Shown: positions 1 to 7,657 of the stretch, piece after piece
Layout of the letters: each line of letters begins with the position of its first letter
How positions within the stretch are numbered: position 1 is the first letter of the stretch
NCBI GenBank assembly: GCA_934539245.1
Contig: CAKTCK010000015.1
Coordinates: 1-47,593, forward strand
DNA from: an uncultured Faecalibacterium sp.
Lineage (GTDB): Bacteria; Bacillota; Clostridia; Oscillospirales; Ruminococcaceae
Direction of reading: 5' to 3'
Length of the DNA stretch: 47,593 nt
The notes under the pieces: generated by a model
What the model saw: the letters and a program-made list of their open reading frames with translations, nothing else
Databases searched by the model: none
Told to the model about the DNA's origin: nothing
Program-made: the position numbers and the translations under genes

Positions 1-242
1 AGCAGGTCATGAAGAGCGGCAACTACGCTCTGGCTGGCCGCCGCATGAAGAAGCGTCAGTTCCGCAACCTGTGGATCTGCCGTATCAACAACGCAGTTCG
101 TCCTCTGGGCATGAACTACTCCACCTTTATGGCTGGCCTGAAGAAGGCAGGCATCGAGCTGAACCGCAAGATGCTGTCCGAGATGGCCATCAACGATCCT
201 CAGAGCTTTGCCGCTCTGGTCGAGACCGTGAAGAACGCCTGA
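1..242 (+). CDS. rplT: 50S ribosomal protein L20, C-terminal part (5' end outside window)
   Basis: This is the last ~79 codons of ribosomal protein L20, a primary 23S rRNA-binding protein needed early in assembly of the large subunit. The reading frame is open from base 3. It shows the family's basic segment ([18 protein letters not shown]) and the C-terminal globular part with [15 protein letters not shown] and [10 protein letters not shown]. The start lies upstream of the window; in Firmicutes rplT normally follows infC and rpmI, which would be just outside. Two strong hairpin terminators follow, so this is the end of that operon. Identification is secure. Confidence 0.97.
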   Translation, partial: QVMKSGNYALAGRRMKKRQFRNLWICRINNAVRPLGMNYSTFMAGLKKAGIELNRKMLSEMAINDPQSFAALVETVKNA

Positions 243-260
243 TAAAGACCTTGCATCGTG

Positions 261-291
261 ACGCCCGCGCGTATACGCGGGCGTCCGTTTT
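261..291 (+). terminator. Intrinsic terminator after rplT
   Basis: A perfect 9-bp GC-rich stem (261-269 with 276-284, loop of 6) is followed by a short T-rich run. It sits 18 bases after the rplT stop codon. Confidence 0.8.
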
Positions 292-331
292 GTATCCGGG
301 CATTTTTTGCGGCCAGGGAAACAAGGCAACG

Positions 332-378
332 GGGCAGCGCCCTGCCGCAGAAACCTGCGGCAGACGCTGCCCTTTTTC
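332..378 (+). terminator. Second, stronger intrinsic terminator after rplT
   Basis: A long stem pairs 332-339 with 365-372 and 342-350 with 355-363 around a 4-base loop, followed immediately by TTTTT. Together with the first hairpin it forms a tandem terminator that separates the ribosomal protein operon from the next gene. Confidence 0.9.
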
Positions 379-425
379 TATTGTATCCAAAGCAGAAAGC
401 ACACACACCTGTTCGGGAGGGACTC

Positions 426-1208
426 ATGGACGAAAAGATCACCAGCCGGGAAAACGCAAAAATAAAATACGCCTGCCGCCTTGCTTCCAGTGCAGCGTTC
501 CGCCGCGCCGAGGGGCGCTTTCTGGCCGAAGGGCGCAAGCTGTGCCCGGAGCTTGCCCGGGGCGCAGAGCTGGAGACCCTGTTTTATACCGAAAATGCGC
601 TGGAAAAATGCCCGGAACTTGCTGCTTTGCCGGGCGAGCACTACCTGGTAGAGGATCATGTGGCAGATAAGCTGGCAGATGTGGGCACCCATCAGGGAGT
701 GTTCGGGGTGTTCCACACCCCGGTGCATACCTTGGAAGAGGTGCGCCCCGGCGGGCGGTATCTGGCGCTGGAGCGGGTACAGGACCCTGGCAACGTGGGC
801 ACTTTGCTGCGCAGCGCGGCGGCCTTTGGCTTTGACGGCGTCATCTTGAGCGAGGGCTGCGCCAGCGTCTACGCCCCCAAGACCCTGCGCGCCTCTATGG
901 GCGCGGCGGTGCGCATCCCGGTCATCGAGACCGGTGCCATGCCGCAGGCCATCGCCCTGCTGCGGGAAAAAGGCATCACCTGCCTTGCAGCGGCGCTGTA
1001 CCAGTCCCAGCCGCTCAGCGCGGCAAAGGCCGGGTATCCCGGCGGCGTTTGCGTGGTCATCGGCAGCGAGGGACAGGGCCTGACCGACGAGACCATCGCT
1101 GCCTGCAACAGCACGGTGCGCATCCCCATGACCGACCGGGTGGAAAGCTTGAACGCCGGCATCGCGGGCAGCATCCTGCTGTGGCATTTCCGGGAGGAGA
1201 GCCTGTGA
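426..1208 (+). CDS. SpoU/TrmH-family RNA 2'-O-ribose methyltransferase
   Basis: A 260-residue SPOUT-class methyltransferase that probably uses S-adenosylmethionine to methylate a ribose 2'-hydroxyl in rRNA (23S type) or tRNA. Residues 1-100 form the N-terminal substrate-binding domain (SpoU_sub_bind type). The C-terminal knotted domain shows the three family motifs: DPGNVGTLLR at 120-129, IGSEGQGL at 212-219 and IPMTDRVESLNAGIAGSI at 233-250. I chose the ATG at 426 because GGGAGGG lies just upstream; the frame is open further upstream but that part overlaps the terminator hairpin. The gene overlaps the next gene, dprA, by four bases (GTGA), implying translational coupling. The exact RNA target cannot be told from sequence; in many Firmicutes this family member sits near rplT or pheST. 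Confidence 0.9.
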   Translation: MDEKITSRENAKIKYACRLASSAAFRRAEGRFLAEGRKLCPELARGAELETLFYTENALEKCPELAALPGEHYLVEDHVADKLADVGTHQGVFGVFHTPVHTLEEVRPGGRYLALERVQDPGNVGTLLRSAAAFGFDGVILSEGCASVYAPKTLRASMGAAVRIPVIETGAMPQAIALLREKGITCLAAALYQSQPLSAAKAGYPGGVCVVIGSEGQGLTDETIAACNSTVRIPMTDRVESLNAGIAGSILLWHFREESL

Positions 1209-2332
1209 CCGGGCAGACCAGCCTGTTCCCACCGGAACCTGCACCCGACCCGCTGCTGTGCTGGCTGTGGCTGTCGCAGGTGCTGGGGCCTGCCAGTCTC
1301 CACGCCGGAAAGGTGCTGGACGCCTTTGGCGGCGCACAGGAGGCATGGGAGGCACGGGAGACCGAGGAATTCCGGCAGGCGGCAGGGGATACAGCCTTTA
1401 AGCGGGCAGCACAGCTGGATGCAGAAAGCTTCCACACGCTGGTGATGCAGTGCGATGCCCTGCGGGTGCGCATCCTGCCTTTTGACGACCCGGATTACCC
1501 GCTGGCGTTTTCCCGCATCCCGGATATGCCGCTGGTGCTCTACTGCACCGGCAACCCCCGCTGGCTCAATGAGCCCGGGGCGGTGGGCATCGTGGGCAGC
1601 CGCAAGCCCACGGAATACGGCCTGAACGCGGCGGCGGATATCGGCGGGGAACTGGCAAAAAACGGGGCTGTCATCGTCAGCGGTCTGGCCGATGGGCTGG
1701 ACAGCGCCGGACACCGGGCGGCGGTGAAAAACGATTGTCCCACCATCGCGGTGATGGGCGTGCCCATCGACCGCACCTACCCGGCAGCCAATGCAGACCT
1801 GCGCCAGCAAATCGAGCGCAAGGGCTGCGTCATCAGCGAGTACCCGCCGTACAGTGAATATATTGGTCCTACCTGCTTTTTGCAGCGCAACCGGCTTATT
1901 GCGGCGCTTTCCTCTGCCGTACTGGTGGTGGAAGCGCGGGAGAAAAGCGGCACCATGTCCACCGTTGCCCACGCCGAGCGCTACGGCAAGTCGGTGTACG
2001 CCGTGCCGGGCAGCATCTACTCCCCCAACTCGGCGGGCACGAACGGCCTGCTGCGGGACGAACGCGCACGGGCAGTGGCGGGTGCAGCCGACCTTCTTGC
2101 GGCGCTGGGCCTGCACACCCGGCAGGCGGCACCGGTGGCTGCAAAGCAGCCCGCACCCCTGAGCGATACCGAGCGCCGGGTGCTGGCGGGCATCGGGCCA
2201 AAGCCCGTGGGCATCGAGGAACTGTGCGTGAGCACCGGCCTGCCCATGTCCGCGCTGCTAGGTACCCTGATGAAGCTGGAACTCACCGGCCGGGTGTACA
2301 AGCAGCCGGGGCAGCGGTATGTGCTGCGGTAA
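1205..2332 (+). CDS. dprA: DNA-processing protein DprA (Smf)
   Basis: A 375-residue DprA homologue. DprA binds incoming single-stranded DNA during natural transformation and loads RecA; it is also widely kept in species not known to be competent. The Rossmann-like domain shows VGIVGSRKPTEYG, the VSGLADGLDSAGH segment and FLQRNRLIAAL, then KSGT. A winged-helix domain ends the protein (MSALLGTLMKLELTGRVYKQ). The GTG start at 1205 overlaps the upstream stop as GTGA and has GGGAGGAG seven bases upstream; the frame is open further upstream inside the methyltransferase gene, but those starts lack a binding site. The order dprA-topA-trmFO is the classic Firmicute arrangement. Confidence 0.95.
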   Translation: MTGQTSLFPPEPAPDPLLCWLWLSQVLGPASLHAGKVLDAFGGAQEAWEARETEEFRQAAGDTAFKRAAQLDAESFHTLVMQCDALRVRILPFDDPDYPLAFSRIPDMPLVLYCTGNPRWLNEPGAVGIVGSRKPTEYGLNAAADIGGELAKNGAVIVSGLADGLDSAGHRAAVKNDCPTIAVMGVPIDRTYPAANADLRQQIERKGCVISEYPPYSEYIGPTCFLQRNRLIAALSSAVLVVEAREKSGTMSTVAHAERYGKSVYAVPGSIYSPNSAGTNGLLRDERARAVAGAADLLAALGLHTRQAAPVAAKQPAPLSDTERRVLAGIGPKPVGIEELCVSTGLPMSALLGTLMKLELTGRVYKQPGQRYVLR

Positions 2333-2352
2333 AATTGTGGAATATTTCCGCT

Positions 2353-2381
2353 GGTAAAGCACACAACAGCTGTGGTACAAT
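2353..2381 (+). promoter_or_regulatory. Predicted promoter for topA-trmFO
   Basis: TACAAT at 2376-2381 is preceded directly by TGG, giving an extended -10. The -35 region is weak. It lies 63 bases upstream of the topA start codon. Confidence 0.55.
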
Positions 2382-2444
2382 AATATGAGCGAATGACCGT
2401 GCATCCCTTTGGGTGTACGTTGCAGATAGAGGAGAAAAGAAGAA

Positions 2445-4529
2445 ATGGCGAAACTGGTTATCGTGGAGTCGCCTGCAAAGGCGAAAACCATCGGCAAATA
2501 TCTGGGCGATGACTACGAGGTCACTGCCAGCATGGGTCATATCCGCGATCTGCCCGCATCTCAGCTGGGCATTGATGTGGAGCATGGCTATACCCCGCAA
2601 TACATCAGCATCAAGGGCAAGGAAAAGCTCATCAAGGAGCTGAAGAGCAAAGCCAAACACGCCGACGGCGTGCTGCTGGCGACCGACCCGGACCGCGAGG
2701 GCGAAGCCATCAGCTGGCATCTGGCAAACATTCTGGGTCTGGACCCCCACGAGCCGAACCGCGTCACCTTTGACGAGATCACCAAAAAGGGCGTGAAGGA
2801 GGGCATGTCCCACCCCCGCGCCATTGACGAGGATCTGTTCAACGCCCAGCAGGCACGCCGCGTGCTGGACCGTCTGGTGGGCTACAAGCTCAGCCCGTTT
2901 CTGTGGCGCAAGGTGCGCCGCGGCCTGTCCGCGGGCCGTGTGCAGAGCGTGGCGGTGCGGCTGATCGACGACCGGGAAAAGGAGATCGAGAACTTCAAGC
3001 CCGATGAATACTGGAACGTGGACGCCACCTTGGGTGCCGGGCACAAGAGCTTTGTGGCACGGCTTGCCACGGACGCCAACGGCAAAAAGCTGCTGCCCAA
3101 AAGCGAGGCTGAGGCGCGTGCCATCGAGAAGGGCTTGGAGGGCGCAAGCTATGTGGTGAGCGAGCTCAAGCGCGGCAAGCGTGCAAAGCAGCCCACCCCG
3201 GCCTTTATCACCAGTACCTTGCAGCAGGAGGCCTCCCGCCGCTTGGGCTTTACGGCTACCCGCACCATGCGTGCCGCTCAGACGTTGTACGAAGGTGTGG
3301 ACATTGCCGGGCACGGCATGATGGGTCTTATCACCTATATGCGTACCGACAGCCTGCGCATCTCGGACGAAGCTGTGGCCGCAGCTAAGGAGTATATCGC
3401 CGGAGCCTACGGCGAAGCGTATATCTGCCCCTATAAGCGCACATGGAAGACCAAGAGCGCCACGGCGGCACAGGACGCCCACGAAGCCATCCGTCCCTCT
3501 GTGCCCTCCCTGACCCCGGACGAGGTGGACAAGAGCATCAGCGGCGACAACGCAAAGCTGTACCGCATGATCTGGAGCCGCTTTATGGCCAGCCAGATGG
3601 CAGACTGCCAGCAGGACACCGTGTCGGTCACCGTCAGCGCGGCGGATTACCACTTCAAGGCCAGCGGCTACACCGTGACCTTTGACGGCTTTACCGCCCT
3701 GTACGAGGAAGCCACCGACGAAAAGGAAAAGAAGGAAACCAACCTCCCCCCGCTGGAGCAGGGACAGGTGCTCAAGCTGCGGGAGCTGAAGAGCGAGCAG
3801 AAGTTCACCCAGCCGCCCGCCCGCTACACCGAAGCCACCCTCATCAAGGCGCTGGAAGAAAACGGCATCGGCCGCCCCTCCACCTATGCGCCCATCATCA
3901 CCACCATCATCGACCGCGGCTATGTGGAGCGCGACCAGAAAAAGCTCAAGCCCACCCTGCTGGGACGGGCTGTGGACGGGCTGATGCTGGAGCAGTTCCC
4001 CCACATCGTGGACGTGGATTTCTCCGCCCAGATGGAGAAGAATCTGGATAAGGTGGAAAGCGGCAAGGCAGACTGGCGCAAGACTGTGGACGACTTCTAT
4101 CAGGGCTTTGAGGCCAGTCTGGAACAGGCCGAAAAGAACATGGAGGGCAAAAAGGTCAAGGTGCCGGACGAGCCCTCCAGCGAGGTGTGCGACCTGTGCG
4201 GCCGCCCCATGGTCATCAAGGTGGGTAAGTACGGCAAATTCTTGGCTTGCAGCGGCTTCCCGGAGTGCCGGGGCACAAAGCGTCTGGTCAAGGATACCGG
4301 TGGCATCTGCCCCAAGTGCGGCAAGGGACGTCTGCTGGAACGCAAGAGCTCCAAGGGACGCATCTACTACGGCTGCGAGTGCTACCCGGACTGCGATTTT
4401 ATGACTTGGGATATGCCGGTGGCTACCAAGTGCGAAAAGTGCGGCAGCACCCTGTTCCGCAAGGGCGGCAAGCTGTACTGCGCCAAGGAAGGCTGCGGCT
4501 TTGAGATGCCGGTGCCCAAAAAGGATTAA
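2445..4529 (+). CDS. topA: DNA topoisomerase I (type IA)
   Basis: A 694-residue type IA topoisomerase that relaxes negative supercoils through a tyrosine-DNA 5'-phosphate link. The N-terminal Toprim domain begins with KLVIVESPAKAKTIGKYLG and contains the metal-binding DPDREGEAISWH. The catalytic tyrosine is Tyr298 in LITYMRTDSLRIS. Three Cys4 zinc ribbons close the protein, beginning at about residues 582 (CDLC), 622 (CPKC) and 663 (CEKC). Length and domain order are normal for the family. A good ribosome binding site (AGAGGAGAAA) precedes the ATG. trmFO follows 12 bases after the stop and is probably cotranscribed. Confidence 0.98.
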   Translation: MAKLVIVESPAKAKTIGKYLGDDYEVTASMGHIRDLPASQLGIDVEHGYTPQYISIKGKEKLIKELKSKAKHADGVLLATDPDREGEAISWHLANILGLDPHEPNRVTFDEITKKGVKEGMSHPRAIDEDLFNAQQARRVLDRLVGYKLSPFLWRKVRRGLSAGRVQSVAVRLIDDREKEIENFKPDEYWNVDATLGAGHKSFVARLATDANGKKLLPKSEAEARAIEKGLEGASYVVSELKRGKRAKQPTPAFITSTLQQEASRRLGFTATRTMRAAQTLYEGVDIAGHGMMGLITYMRTDSLRISDEAVAAAKEYIAGAYGEAYICPYKRTWKTKSATAAQDAHEAIRPSVPSLTPDEVDKSISGDNAKLYRMIWSRFMASQMADCQQDTVSVTVSAADYHFKASGYTVTFDGFTALYEEATDEKEKKETNLPPLEQGQVLKLRELKSEQKFTQPPARYTEATLIKALEENGIGRPSTYAPIITTIIDRGYVERDQKKLKPTLLGRAVDGLMLEQFPHIVDVDFSAQMEKNLDKVESGKADWRKTVDDFYQGFEASLEQAEKNMEGKKVKVPDEPSSEVCDLCGRPMVIKVGKYGKFLACSGFPECRGTKRLVKDTGGICPKCGKGRLLERKSSKGRIYYGCECYPDCDFMTWDMPVATKCEKCGSTLFRKGGKLYCAKEGCGFEMPVPKKD

Positions 4530-4541
4530 AGGAAAGACTAA

Positions 4542-5918
4542 ATGAACGAATACAAAGTAACCATTCTGGGCGCGGGTCTGGCGGGCTGCGAAGCGGCTCT
4601 CTGGCTGGCAGGCAAGGGCGTGCAGGTAGAGCTGTACGAACAGAAGCCCGTCCACTTTTCCCCCGCCCACAAAAGCGAGAGCTTTGCGGAGCTGATCTGC
4701 TCCAACAGCCTGAAGGCTGAGCGGCTGGACTCTGCCTCCGGTCTGCTGAAGGAAGAGATGCGCCGCATGGGCAGCCGGCTGCTGACCGCTGCCGAGGAAA
4801 CCCGCGTGGCTGCCGGCGGTGCGCTGGCGGTGGACCGCGATGCCTTCAGCGCCGCTGTCACCCGCATGGTGGAGCAGTGTGAGAACATCACCGTCCACCG
4901 GGAGCAGGTGGAAATGATCGACGAAACTGCTCCCATTCTGGTGGCTACCGGTCCCCTGACCGACGGCGCACTGGCGGATGAGATCGGACGCCTGACCGGG
5001 GACGAGCGGCTGCACTTCTACGATGCCGTTGCCCCCATCGTCACCGCCGAAAGTCTGGACTACAGCAAGGTGTTTGCTGCCTCCCGCTACGACCGGGGCG
5101 AAGCCGACTACCTGAACTGCCCCTTCAACAAGGCAGAGTACGAGGCTTTCCACGCCGCACTTGCCAGTGCCGAGCGCGCCCCTCTGCATGACTTTGACAC
5201 CGGCGCCGAGCAGAGCGCAAAGCCCGACCCGGACGCCCACGGCAAAAAGGCCGATACCGTCACCGTGTACGAGGGCTGTATGCCCATTGAGATCATGGCT
5301 GCCCGGGGTGCCGACACCATGCGGTTCGGCCCGCTGCGCCCGGTGGGCCTGGTAGACCCGAATACCGGCCACCGCCCTTGGGCAAACGTGCAGCTGCGCG
5401 CAGAAAATAAGGAGCGCACCCTGTATAACATCGTGGGCTTTCAGACCAACCTCAAGTGGGGCGAGCAGAAGCGGGTGTTCAGCATGATCCCCGGGCTGGA
5501 AAATGCGGAGTTTGTGCGCTACGGCGTGATGCACCGCAACACCTTTCTGGACGCGCCCCGGGTGCTCAGCGCCCAGCTGTGCCTGAAAGCGCACCCCAAC
5601 GTGTTTTTTGCCGGGCAGATCACCGGCTTTGAGGGCTATATGGAAAGTGCCGCCTGTGGTCTGCTGGCAGCACGCAATCTCTACGCCCGCTTGGAGGGCA
5701 GGCAGCTGCCCCCGCCGCCCGCCGATACCATGTGCGGCGCGCTGGTGCAGTATCTGACCACCGAGAATAAGAACTTCCAGCCCATGGGCGCAAACATGGG
5801 CATTCTGCCGCCGCTGCCCGCCGAGACCCGTCCCCGGGACAAGCGGCTGCGTTACATGGCACAGGCCGAGCGCGCTGTTGCCAGCTTCCAGCACTGGCTG
5901 GAGGAAAACGCTCTGTAA
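4542..5918 (+). CDS. trmFO: Methylenetetrahydrofolate--tRNA-(uracil-5-)-methyltransferase TrmFO
   Basis: A 458-residue flavoprotein that makes 5-methyluridine at position 54 of the tRNA T-loop using methylenetetrahydrofolate as carbon donor and FADH2/NADPH as reductant. The N-terminus carries the FAD-binding Rossmann motif ILGAGLAGCEAA, and the family segments ELICSNSLKA, YLNCPFNKAEYEAF, YEGCMPIEIMAARG and TGFEGYMESAACGLLAARN are all present. The ATG follows AAAGGAAAG. It sits in its usual place behind topA. It is one of several folate-dependent genes in the window, with fhs further along. Confidence 0.97.
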   Translation: MNEYKVTILGAGLAGCEAALWLAGKGVQVELYEQKPVHFSPAHKSESFAELICSNSLKAERLDSASGLLKEEMRRMGSRLLTAAEETRVAAGGALAVDRDAFSAAVTRMVEQCENITVHREQVEMIDETAPILVATGPLTDGALADEIGRLTGDERLHFYDAVAPIVTAESLDYSKVFAASRYDRGEADYLNCPFNKAEYEAFHAALASAERAPLHDFDTGAEQSAKPDPDAHGKKADTVTVYEGCMPIEIMAARGADTMRFGPLRPVGLVDPNTGHRPWANVQLRAENKERTLYNIVGFQTNLKWGEQKRVFSMIPGLENAEFVRYGVMHRNTFLDAPRVLSAQLCLKAHPNVFFAGQITGFEGYMESAACGLLAARNLYARLEGRQLPPPPADTMCGALVQYLTTENKNFQPMGANMGILPPLPAETRPRDKRLRYMAQAERAVASFQHWLEENAL

Positions 5919-5947
5919 GGCAAACCACCTGAAAGGAGAAAACAGGT

Positions 5948-6964
5948 ATGAAGATCATTGTGGACATGATGGGCGGCGACAACGCCCCGCTGGCTGTTCT
6001 GGAAGGCGCTGCACAGGCCGTTAAGGAGTACGGCGTGCAGCTCATCGGCGTGGGCAATGAGGCGCTGGTGCGCAAGACTGCCGCCGAGCACAACATTCCG
6101 CTGGACGGCATCGAACTGGTGAACTGCACCGAGACCATCGAGATGTGCGACGAGCCCGCCCGCGCCATCCGTCAGAAAAAGGATTCCTCCATCGTGGTGG
6201 GTCTGAATATGCTCAAGGAGGGCAAGGGCGATGCTTTTGTCTCTGCCGGCAGCACCGGTGCGCTGCATGTGGGCGCAAGCCTCATCGTGCGCACCCTGCG
6301 GGGCGTCAAGCGCCCAGCACTGGCTACCATGGTGCCCGCAAAGCAGCAGGCTTATCTGCTGCTGGACTGCGGCGCCAACGTGGAGTGCCGCCCGGAGATG
6401 CTGGCCGCCTTTGCGGTCATGGGCAGCTGCTATGTGAACAAGGTAGAGGGCCGCAAGGACCCCAGCGTGGCGCTTGCCAATAACGGTGCTGAGGAGAGCA
6501 AGGGCACCCCCGTGCTGCGGGACGCACACCAGCTGCTCAAGACCACCCCGGGCATCCGCTTTGTGGGCAATATCGAGCCCCGGGATGTGCCCAACGGCGA
6601 GGTGGACGTAGTGGTCTGCGACGGCTTTACCGGCAATGTTATCCTCAAGCTGACCGAGGGCGTGGCAAAGATGCTGCTGGGCATGTTGAAACAAATGTTC
6701 CTCGCAAACCTTGGCGGCAAGCTGGCTTACCTGCTGCTCAAGGGCGGCGTTACCGACCTGAAGCACCAGATGGACAGCGAGGAGTACGGCGGCGCACCCT
6801 TCCTTGGCGCAAAGCAGCCGGTCATCAAGGCACACGGCTCCTCCAAGGCCAAGGGCATCAAAAATGCCATCCGGCAGGCAAAGATCTGCGTGGAGAACGA
6901 TTTGTGCGGCACCATGCAGTCCGCACTGGACGAGCTGGCCGCAGCACAGAAAACTGAGGAATAA
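5948..6964 (+). CDS. plsX: Phosphate acyltransferase PlsX
   Basis: A 338-residue PlsX, the peripheral membrane enzyme that turns acyl-ACP into acyl-phosphate, the acyl donor for PlsY in phospholipid synthesis. It starts with the family signature KIIVDMMGGDNAP and contains FVSAGSTGALHVGA, PALATMVPAKQ and VCDGFTGNVILKL. A strong GAAAGGAG site lies upstream of the ATG. It is followed 18 bases later by rnc, without the acpP gene that often lies between them. Confidence 0.97.
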   Translation: MKIIVDMMGGDNAPLAVLEGAAQAVKEYGVQLIGVGNEALVRKTAAEHNIPLDGIELVNCTETIEMCDEPARAIRQKKDSSIVVGLNMLKEGKGDAFVSAGSTGALHVGASLIVRTLRGVKRPALATMVPAKQQAYLLLDCGANVECRPEMLAAFAVMGSCYVNKVEGRKDPSVALANNGAEESKGTPVLRDAHQLLKTTPGIRFVGNIEPRDVPNGEVDVVVCDGFTGNVILKLTEGVAKMLLGMLKQMFLANLGGKLAYLLLKGGVTDLKHQMDSEEYGGAPFLGAKQPVIKAHGSSKAKGIKNAIRQAKICVENDLCGTMQSALDELAAAQKTEE

Positions 6965-6982
6965 AAGGGAGTAAAAACGACC

Positions 6983-7657
6983 ATGAGCCATCAGTTGGAA
7001 ACTATCATCGGTTACAAATTCAAAAACCCGGAGCTGCTGGAGATCGCGCTTACCCACACCAGCTACGCCAACGAGAGCCGCACTCCGGTCAAGCACAACG
7101 AGCGGCTGGAGTTTCTGGGTGACAGCGTTTTGCAGATCGTATCCGCGGACTACCTGTTCCATGCCTACGCCGACCGCCCGGAAGGCGATTTGACCCGCAT
7201 CCGCGCCAGCCTTGTTAGCGAGGGCGCACTGTTCCAGTTTGCACAGGAGATCGGCCTTGGCGAGTATCTGCGCCTTGGCCGCGGCGAGGAGCGCTGCGGC
7301 GGCCGCACCCGCCCCAGCGTGGTGTCGGACGCCTTTGAGGCCGTTATTGCCGCCTTGTATCTGGACGGCGGCATGGAGGTGGCGCGCAAGTTCATCCTGC
7401 CCTTCATCACCGAGGGCAAGCACGCCGAGGCAGACTACAAGACCCGTTTGCAGGAGATCGTGCAGCAGAACCCGGAAGAGCGCCTGAGCTATGTGGTGGA
7501 AAGCGAGTCCGGCCCGGATCACGACAAGCATTTCGTGGTGGCAGTGCGCTTTAACTCCGACCGCGTGGCGCGGGGCGAGGGACGCAGCAAAAAAGCCGCC
7601 GAGCAGTGCGCCGCCAAAGAAGCACTCAAGCTGCTGGGCGTCATAAAGGAAAAGTAA
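6983..7657 (+). CDS. rnc: Ribonuclease III
   Basis: A 224-residue double-strand-specific endoribonuclease that processes rRNA precursors and structured RNAs. The catalytic domain carries the signature NERLEFLGDSVLQI, and the second acidic cluster is in VSDAFEAVIAALYLDGG. The C-terminal double-stranded RNA-binding domain begins near residue 154 (DYKTRLQEIVQQ) and ends in GEGRSKKAAEQCAAKEALKLLG. The stop codon abuts the smc start codon exactly, so the two genes are almost surely cotranslated. This rnc-smc-ftsY order is standard in Firmicutes. Confidence 0.98.
   Translation: MSHQLETIIGYKFKNPELLEIALTHTSYANESRTPVKHNERLEFLGDSVLQIVSADYLFHAYADRPEGDLTRIRASLVSEGALFQFAQEIGLGEYLRLGRGEERCGGRTRPSVVSDAFEAVIAALYLDGGMEVARKFILPFITEGKHAEADYKTRLQEIVQQNPEERLSYVVESESGPDHDKHFVVAVRFNSDRVARGEGRSKKAAEQCAAKEALKLLGVIKEK

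Noticed and set aside
2283..5894. A 1203-codon open frame on the minus strand across topA and trmFO
   Set aside because: It is antisense to two secure genes, has a His/Gly/Leu-rich random composition caused by GC-rich third positions, and no ribosome binding site or domain. Similar long antisense frames (5852-8686, 9398-11098, 16709-19201, 36237-39092) were left out for the same reason.
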